This document shows positions 33,199-42,184 of a stretch of 64,000 nucleotides of DNA, one piece after another (position 1 is the first letter of the stretch; each line of letters begins with the position of its first letter). The notes under the pieces were generated by a model. That model saw nothing but the letters and a program-made list of their open reading frames with translations. It was not told the DNA's origin and made no database searches. This DNA is from Takakia lepidozioides (taxonomy: Eukaryota > Streptophyta > Takakiopsida > Takakiales > Takakiaceae): positions 70,413,053 to 70,477,052 of the forward strand of contig CM060732.1 of assembly GCA_030704615.1 (NCBI GenBank), written 5' to 3'. Both the position numbers and the translations under genes were made by a program.

Positions 33199-34130
33199 CA
33201 TTTGTTGTTTGGCGGGATCAGCACCGGATTGGCTGCTATGTTACAGGCAGGTGTACGAATTCGGCGTAACCTGTATGTGGAGAGGGATGAGACTGCACGA
33301 CGCATTTCACTTTGCCATGTTGCTCAGTTGGTGCAGTGGTACCTTGAGTTGTTGTCGGTGTCTGCAATTCGTGGATATCAGCAGACATTTCGTTGCTGGG
33401 GGCGCAGGATTTGGAGCGGGTTGGCTCCATTGATCTGGTAGTGGCAGGTTGGCCTTACCAAGGGCATTCATCAGCCGGGCATGGCAATGGATTGCGAGAT
33501 TCGAGGTCGGGTCTGTTTTGGGAGATGGTGCGGGTTTTGCGCCACTTGCAGCTTCATCAAGCTGTATCTCCAGCATACATCTTGGAGAATGTGCCACTGA
33601 TGGGCGATTCTTGGGCCAGGGTGATGGCCAGTGTGCATCAAGTCCGGTCATGGCTTGGGTCAGCAATGTTGCTAGATGCAGCTACAGTGGGGTCACGGGC
33701 TCATCGTCCACGGCTATGGTGGACTAACTTGATGCCACCCGCACTGCTCAAGCGTGCATTTGATGGGGTGCAGCGGCCAGCACATCTCACAGTGGATAGC
33801 ATTCTGGACACAGGGAGGCAGTCTCAGCGTGTGAGACACGATGACCGTTCGCCTTTGGCAGTGGTCAACAAGGTGGGTCAACCACGAGCAGCATTACCTA
33901 CACTGCTCAGCTTCCCAGGATCGCATGCTTTCCGGGATAGTGGACCTGGCCTCCTGTGGGATGCTTAGTTGCAGCAGTTAGTGGAGCCTAATGCTGACGA
34001 GCGTGAGTGGGCAATGGGTTTTACCACTGGTACCACGGCGGTGTCGTCTCTTTCTGAGGCATCACGTCGTCAAGTGTTAGGGCAAGCAATGGATCTCAAT
34101 TGCTTGACCTGGATTATCAGCTTGGCTCTG
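33199..34130 (+). pseudogene. Cytosine-5 DNA methyltransferase domain inside retrotransposon pol
   Basis: Motifs of C5-methyltransferases occur in the normal, unpermuted order. Motif I is LFGGISTGLAAMLQAGV (SAM binding, from 33205), with a following VERDET acidic site; an IDLVVAGWP stretch precedes motif IV. Motif IV here reads GWPYQGHSSAG (33450-33480), with Tyr (TAC 33456-33458) where the catalytic Cys belongs. Motif VI is YILENVP (33576-33596) and motif VIII is GSRAHRPRLWW (33690-33722). A target-recognition-like stretch with SFPGSHAFRDSGPGLLWD follows, and motifs IX/X are ASRRQVLGQAMDLN (34059-34100). Frameshifts near 33200 and 33390 and TAG at 33966-33968 break it. The domain sits between protease and RT. 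The order differs from plant DRM enzymes, which are permuted. Confidence 0.85.
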
Positions 34131-34470
34131 GCTGAGCAACGCAGAGTGCGGAGTACACTTCCCTCGATGGTCTCTCTGCCTACCGAGACGGTACAGGCAG
34201 TGAGTGGGGGCGAGCATGTGAGGACCAGGGGGTGCATGCATCCATGGCACACGTGGGAGGTGCTCGAGGTTCAGAGGGAGTTGGCAGCCAAGGCGGCTGT
34301 GATGGATGAGGTTGGGGATTCTTCTCGGATTGAGGAGGTCCTCAAGGATGAGATGATGGGGTAGGATGAGGCCTTGTCATTGACTGAGTAGGCAGGGAGT
34401 ACTGCTCAAGAGGTTGCAACATAGCAACCACTGGACGTTACGGAGGACAATTGGGAGCCTGACATTGGAC
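34131..34470 (+). pseudogene. Linker between methyltransferase and RT
   Basis: The frame continues from the methyltransferase (LALAEQRRVRSTLPSMVSL ... VQRELAAKAAVMDEVGDSS) but is interrupted by TAG codons at 34362 and shortly after. No domain was recognised; an acidic and Ala-rich helix is likely. Confidence 0.6.
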
Positions 34471-35430
34471 CCATTGTCACCGGAGGAGAGAGACGACGTA
34501 TACGGCGGTTCCTGAGGGCTTACAAGAATTGCTTTGCTTTCAGTTTGAAGGACTTGGGAGCACTGAAGGGTCAAGAGATCCGTATTGAGTTGGTCACTGA
34601 CACGCCAATCTTTCGGAGACCCTATAGATACAGTGACATGGGAGAGGTCTTTGATTCAGATGAGGACTCAAGATCTCTAAGAGGCAGGTTTGGTGGAGCT
34701 CTCTGGTGGAGAGTATGCTTCAGCCACAATGATGCCAGGCAAGAAGGATGTCTATGGCAATTGGACGGAGAGACGTATGTGCGGTGATTACCGGCCTATA
34801 AATCGTCAGACCAAGTCCGATAAGTATGCCATGCCAACACCAGAGGAGATCTTTGATGCCATCGGGCATGCTAAGGCCTTTAGCACTTTGGATTTACGAT
34901 CCGGATATCACCAGTTGCCAATCAAGGAGGCGGACAAGCAGAAGACGACATTCTGGGGGATCAATGAGCACGGCAAGGATTGCCTATATCAGTGGCGGTT
35001 CTTACCATTTGGGCTTAAGAATGCTCCTGCAGAGTTTCAGAGAGTCATGGATAGGATTCTAGCAGGGGTGGACTTTGCTCGGTGCTACATAGATGACATC
35101 ATCATCTTTAGTTTTACAATGGAGGAGCATGAGAGACACCTTTAGGTGGTATTGGAGCGCTTGAGAGCGCACGGATTGAAGTTGCATTCGGGGAAGTGCA
35201 AGTTTTTCCACAACCAGATTGAGTATCTGGGTCACATGATATATCCTGGAGGATTGGGGGTACAGCAGACTAAGGTAGAGGCCATTGCACAAATTCCACG
35301 CCCCACGGATGTGAGCCGAGTTCGAGCTTTCATGGGGTTGGCAAACTATTATAGACGGTTTGTCAAGGGATTTAGTACCATTGCAAAGGCTCTAACCAAG
35401 CTGACCAAGGTGGACCAGGAGTGACAGTGG
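34471..35430 (+). pseudogene. Outer element reverse transcriptase
   Basis: N-terminal part FLRAYKNCFAFSLKDLGALK, then [60 protein letters not shown] and the active site ARCYIDDIIIFS (near 35085). TAG at 35143-35145 sits where HLQVVLERL is expected. The thumb CKFFHNQIEYLGHMI and MGLANYYRRFVKGF follow, and TGA at 35422-35424 ends the stretch. A segment after PYRYSDMG (about 34650-34690) is frame-shifted. Confidence 0.9.
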
Positions 35431-36148
35431 GAAGATGAGCAGGAACGAGCTTTTCAAGACTCAAGGCGAGGTTGACCTCGGCGCCTATCCTGAGACGACC
35501 CTTTCAGTTGCATACGGATTGGAGCATGCTGGAGCGGTGCTCACACAGGTGGATGATGAGGGGAGAGAGTTCGTAGTGGCTTATGCTAGCCGCTCGAGCA
35601 ACGCTGCAGAGGCTAAGTACAGCTCATATGAGGGAGAGTGCTTAGCTGCAGTGTGGGCCGTGACACACTTCAGGTGCTATCTATACGGCAATCTTTTCAC
35701 CCTTGTCACAGATCACCAGCCACTCAAGTGGTTGATGGAGTCAGACAAGCTTACGGGGAAGCTTGCACGGTGGGCCTTCATACTCCAGGAGTATGACTTT
35801 CAGGTTTTGCATCGACCGGGTTTGGTCAATCGGGATGCGGATGGATTGAGTCGCAATCCATGCATGAGCCAGCAGGATGACACCGGAGCTCGGTGGCATG
35901 ATGAGACGGACGAGGAGATGGTGCCGGAATGGCACGCATCTCTATTTTTGTGTATCTTGGCATCGGGAGGTCAGGTTGGACCTACAACAGGGATGACTGT
36001 AGACGGAGTGTCTGAGGATCCTAAGGCTAGTGATGAGCCGGGTGGTGCCAGAGATATACATGAGGATTCGGCTTTGTTGGACTACCTCCGCACGGGAGAC
36101 ACGGCAGCCACTGTGACTGCCAGGGAGAGGGATCGGATCCTGCAATGA
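35431..36148 (+). pseudogene. Outer element RNase H
   Basis: Readable motifs: an APILRRPFQLHTDWS segment in one frame (about 35480-35510), then AGAVLTQVDDEGREFVVAYA, YSSYEGECLAAVWAVTHFRC, LVTDHQPLKWLME and GLVNRDADGLSRNP. Frameshifts near 35453 and 35525 and a TGA at 36146-36148 (CAA TGA GCC) interrupt it. The acidic catalytic positions are present. Confidence 0.88.
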
Positions 36149-36187
36149 GCCAAGAGGTTCAAGTGGGAGGGGATACACCTACTTCGA

Positions 36188-37498
36188 GTGTGGGAGGATG
36201 GTCGGGTGAGGATTGTGCCTCACCCCACACAGCGTGCACGGTTAGTGCGGCATGCCCATGAGGAGTTGGGGCATTTTGGAGTGCGACGCACTCACAGTTT
36301 ACTGCAGGGGCAGTATTGGTGGCGTGGTATGCATACAGAGGTGCAACAGTTCGTGGCTAGGTGCATGGTGTGTGACAAGGTGCGTGCTTCATTCAACGAC
36401 CCTACACCACAGTTGCATCCTTTACCAATCATGGGATTGAGCTATAGGTGGAGTCTTGACTTCGCAGGACCGTTGCCACTGACTATGCGCCACCACAGAT
36501 ATGTGTTGGTGATGGTGGAGCACTTCTCCAAGTGGATTGAGTTGGTTCCATTGCTTGACAAGGCTAGTGAGGGGGCTGCGTATGCATTCTTGGATCGTGT
36601 GCTTAGCCGATTTGGTGCTCTAGCTGAGGTACTCACGGACCAAGGGAGAGAGTTCTTGGGGGAGATTCAGGCTTTGTGTGATAAAGCCTTGATAGACCAC
36701 CGCACCACTTCTCGGGATCATCCTGAGGCCGATGGCTTAGCAGAGAGAGTTGTTCAGACGATGAAGAGGGGTTTGCGCAAGTATGGCTTGCAGAAGGGAC
36801 ACCTAGGAGATTGGGATCTTCAGGTTCTTTGGTTAGTCATGGGCTACAGGTTCAGCAAACAAGCATCACTTGCCTCCTTCTCACCATATTTCCTTCTCTT
36901 TGGCCGAGAGTCGGATTTGCCTGCAGCCATTCGTAGGGACACTGCTCAAGTCCTTAACCTTGACGATCCGGACATGTGGGTACATGCATGTGATCAGCGT
37001 GCAGAGTTATTCAAGAAAGTCATGCCCATGGCTTTTGATAACCTTGCCATTGCACAGCACCGTGATACGTTGAGGTATGCCACTATACGTGGTGGAGGAT
37101 ATCGTCCTGGGGTTCGGAGGTTTAGCCCTGGTGACTATGTTTATTTGCAGCAGACTGCTCCTACGACTCTGGACGTTACTGCAGGGCATGTTATTCTGAG
37201 GGTTCGAGAGGTGTTGCCCTCAGGGGTCCTGATCTTGGAGGGTCGGGATGGCATGACTTGGAAGGACCATATGCGTAATTGTGCGCCATGTCACCTTCCC
37301 AATGTCGTTGGCAGAGTTGACCCAAACTTGGCAGTGGTACCTGCAGGTTTGAGGTGCATGCTCTGTGGGTCTGCCAAAGGGGCAGCCACCATGCTGGTGT
37401 GTGATCGATGCTCAAGGGGTTGGCATATGGGATGCTTGACACCACCTCTTGAGAAGGTTCCTGACGGAGATTGGTTGTGTCCACACTGCTTGGGATAG
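36188..37498 (+). CDS. Outer element integrase with C-terminal PHD finger
   Basis: A 436-codon open frame; upstream in the same frame the polyprotein continues to the TGA at 36146. The zinc domain is H24-x3-H28-x30-C59-x2-C62 (numbered from 36188). The rve core has D91 (SLDFAGPL), D151 (LTDQGREF) and E187 (ADGLAER), giving the canonical D,D-35-E spacing. A GPF/Y-like module (FSPGDYVYLQQ, ILRVREVLPSGVLIL) follows. Residues 390-434 form a C4HC3 PHD finger: CMLC, CDRC, HMGC, CPHC, with a Trp before the last pair as in histone-tail readers. Integrase inserts the cDNA; the PHD finger probably guides it to modified histones, taking the place a chromodomain has in chromoviruses. All key residues are intact. 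Confidence 0.88.
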   Translation: MWEDGRVRIVPHPTQRARLVRHAHEELGHFGVRRTHSLLQGQYWWRGMHTEVQQFVARCMVCDKVRASFNDPTPQLHPLPIMGLSYRWSLDFAGPLPLTMRHHRYVLVMVEHFSKWIELVPLLDKASEGAAYAFLDRVLSRFGALAEVLTDQGREFLGEIQALCDKALIDHRTTSRDHPEADGLAERVVQTMKRGLRKYGLQKGHLGDWDLQVLWLVMGYRFSKQASLASFSPYFLLFGRESDLPAAIRRDTAQVLNLDDPDMWVHACDQRAELFKKVMPMAFDNLAIAQHRDTLRYATIRGGGYRPGVRRFSPGDYVYLQQTAPTTLDVTAGHVILRVREVLPSGVLILEGRDGMTWKDHMRNCAPCHLPNVVGRVDPNLAVVPAGLRCMLCGSAKGAATMLVCDRCSRGWHMGCLTPPLEKVPDGDWLCPHCLG

Positions 37499-38724
37499 TG
37501 GCAGTGGACATGACTGGAGGCAGCTAACAAGACATGGGAGGCCAAGCTCATAGGAGTCAATACATGAGATCCCAAGTTTAAGTTCACAGGTTGCAAGACG
37601 GCAACTAACGATGGGGCAACTCTTGCACCCGGCCTCTTGATCTATCGAGTTTGAGTGTAGTAGGGATAGTGGTGGAGGACTTAGTGAGGCTATGGTCAGT
37701 CATCTTTCTCAAGTAAGAATCATAAAGCCATGCGGCACCGCTTCCCTTCACCTGTACTTGCACAACACACCACGTGGTCTCCCCTGTAACTTAATCTTTC
37801 TGAAACAGATCATCATAAAGAAAGAGGCAGCACCGCCTGCAGCCGCACATCCTACCAAGCATCGCCCCTTAACTGACTGCTGCACCGCATGCCACGATGT
37901 TCTCCCCGTAAGGTAATCTCCCAGAATTCGATCATTACCAAGAAGATGGCGGTACCATTAACACAGAGCTGAATTTGCTCTTTGTGTCCCTGCCTATTCT
38001 CCCTGCTCATTCCATTGCCCGCAGCAAAATCCACTGAGTGTTTTCCTCCCTACGCTCCCTGCTACACACACTCTTGCTCGTTCTTCTGCTCATAGCACCC
38101 CGTAGGGCATTCCCTGCCATCGCGCACAAATGAAGTTTATTCATCTCCTGGATGAAAAACACACCTGGCCATACGTTCATCCTCATGGATGATAAATCAT
38201 GGATGGATGAAAATCGCAGGTACTTAGGCTATATCCTGTCGAGCGTGCCAACGTTCCCATGATGTTCCTAGAACATGGATGAACTTCATTCATCCGGTGG
38301 ATGAAAAATCCATTGTTTCATAGCTTACCCACTTCCATCCAGGCGAAAATCCTTTTCTCAACTCTTGAAATAACCTAGAAAGTATAGAAGTACTCCGCCA
38401 TCGTTGGGATGATAGATCAGGGAGAAAATCTGTCCATTCAATGGATGAAATAAACTCACAGGGATAGCTCAACTTCCTTCCTACTAGTAATCAGAGCCCC
38501 TGTCTTGTAGAAATGCAGAATTTGAACAAGTAACAACAAAAATTTCAATGTCACTCCCCTGCATTCACACTACACTGTGTTCACGGCTGAACGTGGGCAA
38601 CCCTAAAGCAACTTTTTGAATTTTTGAATTTTTTGCACTTTGTGTCATTCCATTGACACAAGTACTTCGTTAAAGATAGATGGATGAGGACATCCAATGG
38701 ATGAACCCATTTATGTATATGCGT
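37499..38724. other. No gene; 3' flank of outer element and GGATGAA-rich repeats
   Basis: No 3' LTR matching the 20.7-22.7 kb region was recognised. About 37730-37950 holds two diverged copies of a ~110-bp unit (each with 'gcaccgc', 'tctccc.gtaa' and 'gatcat.a..aagaa.'). About 38100-38720 is rich in TTCATCC/GGATGAA in both orientations, like 1-145 and 9414-9610. Confidence 0.5.
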
Positions 38725-39098
38725 TAAGATGCCACGTGTAGTGATGTAGTCATATAAACAGAGCTGTGAAACCTCCTGTAGTCATCTAGTCATAAGCTTC
38801 TATGGCATGTCATCAATGTGTAGTACTGGTGTAGTCATTTAGTCATAAGCTTATATGGCACATGTCTGACGTGTATTATTGTGTATGACTACTAGTTATA
38901 TAACCCAAGCTTATATTCATGGTCAACAATGTTTGACCGCGGCTCCTAGTCATGTAGTAAAACATATGACTGCATTAGATTAAAATATATTAAAATGCGC
39001 CCAACAATGGGTTTCATCACCTCGTAGTCACATGTATAGTCATGGTTACCAAGGTTTATATCACCCGTAGTCATAAAAACGTTAATCTGTAGTAGTGG
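38725..39098. mobile_element. CACTA-like repeat end with TAGTCAT subterminal repeats
   Basis: Many TAGTCAT/ATGACTA motifs and duplicated 'tctagtcataagctt.tatggca' units are followed at the right edge by TGTAGTAGTG (39089-39098), the classical right terminus of CACTA elements. The left terminus was not located, so this is probably a truncated or non-autonomous copy. Confidence 0.5.
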
Positions 39099-39119
39099 CT
39101 CTTACATTGTGGAACCTGT

Positions 39120-39961
39120 GGAAAGCTAGGTGTTCATTCGTTGAAGGGAAATCCCCCAGGGCAGGTCTATTGTCTTTTGCATTTACCAAGACATGCTTAC
39201 TGAGGGGAGGAAAGCATGGGGCATTATGATTGCAGTTGTTTCCAGATCTTCAGAACAATGCAGGAGAAAGTTCTTCAATGATTTTCAGCAGTCCTAGGCT
39301 AAAAATGACATTCTTGGAACTAATGTTCCCAACGGGCGATTTTGTTGGCAAGTCTCTACTCCCACCGCATCCAAGATGTCCCCTGGTGAGGGAGATGATG
39401 GGGGCTTCAACTAGAGGCACAAGAAGGCCCGGGTTACTGAGTTTAGAACCTAGCTGCATTTTTAGATAGCTTACACTGGCAATCTTTCAGGCTCTCTGTG
39501 TTTTCAGATGGTTTTCAATGGTAGTCTTTTTTGCCCTCTTTCATTCTTGTGTTGCATCCTTAGCTGGACTCATCCCAGCCCTCTGCTTCCCAGCAGCCTG
39601 CTGGGCACCTACTCACATTTACTCTTGTAAGGTAGCTTAGCTGAGAGCTCCCCGTTATATTCTCGTCACTTTCTCTTATGCTAGCACTGTCCTTTCTCTT
39701 TAGGCTTGGTACAATTTTCTACTTAGCAGCATTTTCTTTTAGGCTCTGACCCTAGTTCATCTCACTATGCAACGTTTGTCTTCCTCATTGTCATGTTTTC
39801 TCTATCTCTTCAGATAGCTGATATGCTACGGTTATGGGGAAGTTCCCCCGCAATTAGCCTTTCCGGCCTCTCGGTGGTTATTTTTTCCACCTTTTTGTGA
39901 ACCTTTACTTAAATTAATTTGATTAAGAGGGCCTCTGTCCCATTTCTTTATAAAAAAAAAA
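39120..39961 (+). mobile_element. LINE 3' end with poly(A)
   Basis: Non-coding sequence ends in 'cggcctctcggtggtt...' followed by 'catttctttataaaaaaaaaa' (A-run 39952-39961), the usual layout of a plant L1 3' UTR and tail. It lies directly in front of another LINE fragment, so one insertion has landed in or beside the other. Confidence 0.55.
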
Positions 39962-40600
39962 GAATTCTAAAGGTAGGATGTTGGCTTCAGTTTACTTGGG
40001 CATTGCTCTGCACATGTTGCTCGCTGAGGGTTTCAGAATCCCTTGAGCACTGCCTCTTGCAATACAACATACTTTCAAAAGTTTGGCCCAAAATTCACTG
40101 GATGCTCAGCCACTGGCATGACCGTGCCTCATTGACTCCAATCAACATGCTACTGAACTACGATCCCATCTCCAAGCAACCTTTATCCCAATGTCTAGTT
40201 TTTGACATGATCAGGGCTGTCGGGCTCTGGCACATCTGGAAAACCAGATGCGCATGGACCCTAGGAAATACTAACTCGACTGTCTCATTGATGCTTGCTT
40301 TGATCTTCTTTGACATCCAAACTGAATCTTGGAAGGCTTGGGCCAAACTTTCTGCAGACATCTGCAAGCATTCAGAAGCTCAAAATCAGCTCCATAGCGC
40401 CTTCATCACCTCATGGGCAATGCATGGAATCGCATGCTCGAGCCCTTCACCAACAACCTGCATTTGGAGCTCAATCCCTTAAGGATGGAGAAATTGCAAC
40501 TCGTCACTGCCCTGAATCGCCAGACTTCGACCGCGACATCAATTGGAGACACATCAAGGGCAAGAGATCGGTGAAGCTCAACTTTGACCATTGATCACGT
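39962..40600 (+). pseudogene. LINE zf-RVT fragment
   Basis: RVSESLEHCLLQYNILSKVW followed by IWKTRCAWTLGNTN is the reverse-transcriptase zinc-binding and C-terminal region seen at the end of plant L1 ORF2. It resembles the zf-RVT part of the LINE at 19.2-19.5 kb. The frame is open for about 180 codons. Confidence 0.8.
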
Positions 40601-41838
40601 CGCCTCTTTTCCCGGGCTCTCCAGAATGCTCTTCAGGGTCCTCAGTAGGCAGGCAGTTACGATTTTTCGTCCTTACTTTGTAGGGGTACGTCACAACACT
40701 TAGCTTTTTGCATTTAGGCATCATTGAACTGCATGGGGGTATGACCGACTATTGTCACCCGTCCTCTCATCCCCGGACCCTTTTGGTCCTTGTCATGGCC
40801 GATTCGGCCGTCTCTCTTGCTTATGTCTCGGGCTCATCCCTCATCCCATGGATGTGTATCATGCCTCATGGCATCAATGGGGTTATTTTCAGCAAGTTCT
40901 AATGTAATTTTCAGGATTGATGTTTTACAGTATACTAGGGTAGCCTGTGCCGTTGGCCCAAGTGTCCAGTGTCATCTAAGTCCAAGTGCAATCCCCTATG
41001 TATTCATAGAATTTTTCATACGCAACTTTTCATAATGTGGAGCCCCATCTAAGCCCAAGTGCAATCTCCCATGTAGAGGCCCAAGTACGACCTCTAGGAT
41101 ACACTCCAGAAAAAATCAATTTTATTTATTTCATGAAGTTTGGGAGATCTCCATGTCATCGTTCCAACAAAGCCCACTTTGCTATTTTTCCAAATCTCCC
41201 ACATGAAGGCCCAATCATTGCTCCAAGAAAGCCCACTTTGCTATTTTTCCCGAATTTCGAGAGACCAAAAGTACTTGAAATTCCATATCTCCCACTCCGC
41301 TGGTCCAAAAAACATGAGACCAAGCTGGTGCACCCTCCTCATCGAGGGCTTTCCAACGGCACCAAGCACGGGCCGCGGTTTGGGCGACGCTACAAAATAA
41401 ACAAACAAACAAACAAACAAATGTCTAGCTTCATATATTGATAATGTCATCTTCAGAACGGATTACTACTTACAACTATCATCCAATGTTGTGAAATACT
41501 CAACAGTTTTCATCCATGCATGTCAGTAGGAGACGTAAGGCAGACAAGTGGGTCCGTGACAGTAATACACGCCTTGCAGCTTTATCGTATAGAAATTCTC
41601 CACGTGTAAGATGCACGTCGCCTCCTGATTGGGTGGGACCTTGGGGAAATTAGTTTTAACTGAAATCTTAGTGGAAAAAGAGACAAGCTGCCCGAAGTAG
41701 GCGCGACTGCTTATTTCCGGTCAGTATAGGCGTGGAATTGCACATGAAACCGGGTAATATCGGCGTTCTACCGGCGTGGCCGGTGTGTAATCGGGCAGAT
41801 GGAAAACTGGAGCCTCCATACAGTTTTCACCCTGCCCT
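40601..41838. other. No gene; LINE tail-like and repeat sequence
   Basis: A likely continuation of the LINE 3' UTR (40600-40930) is followed by a direct repeat of AAAGCCCACTTTGCTATTTT at about 41169 and 41228. An (AAAC)n microsatellite lies at 41396-41420. The last 400 bases are the upstream region of the Alba gene. Confidence 0.5.
41396..41420. repeat. (AAAC)n microsatellite
   Basis: AAATAAACAAACAAACAAAC and one more unit, in a plain tetranucleotide run. Confidence 0.9.
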
Positions 41839-41846
41839 AAACCCTA
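41839..41846 (+). promoter_or_regulatory. Telobox-like AAACCCTA motif upstream of the Alba gene
   Basis: AAACCCTA, with a second TAAACCCTG 14 bases on, lies about 340 bases before the Alba start codon. Teloboxes are frequent near the transcription start of plant genes for translation and RNA-binding proteins. Function here is inferred from position only. Confidence 0.35.
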
Positions 41847-42184
41847 CTGCGCTCTAAACCCTGCCTGCACCGTTGCAACGAGTTGCAAGCAATTGAAGAT
41901 CTGTGTTACGTTCTTGATCTGATCTGATCTCTGCGCTTCATCTGTTGTTGCTGAGGGAGAAGGCGAAGAAGGAGGGGCTTGGAGGGGCTTAGGAAGAAGG
42001 TGAAAGACAGGGACAAGTGAGAATCCGGAAAGGTGGAGGAGAGCCTGGTTTTGTATCTTTACTGAAGTGCGGTAAGACAGCGGGCAATAGACCGTTCGAC
42101 GGATACGGAGAGGTGGGCAGAGAGATTCGATCTTGCAGCGTATGCTGATTGAGGCGATCCATCGGGAGAAGAAAGCAAGACAGG

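Noticed and set aside
36188-37498. Independent host gene with integrase and PHD domains (domesticated)
   Set aside because: The same frame continues upstream into RNase H and RT of the element, so it is part of the pol polyprotein.
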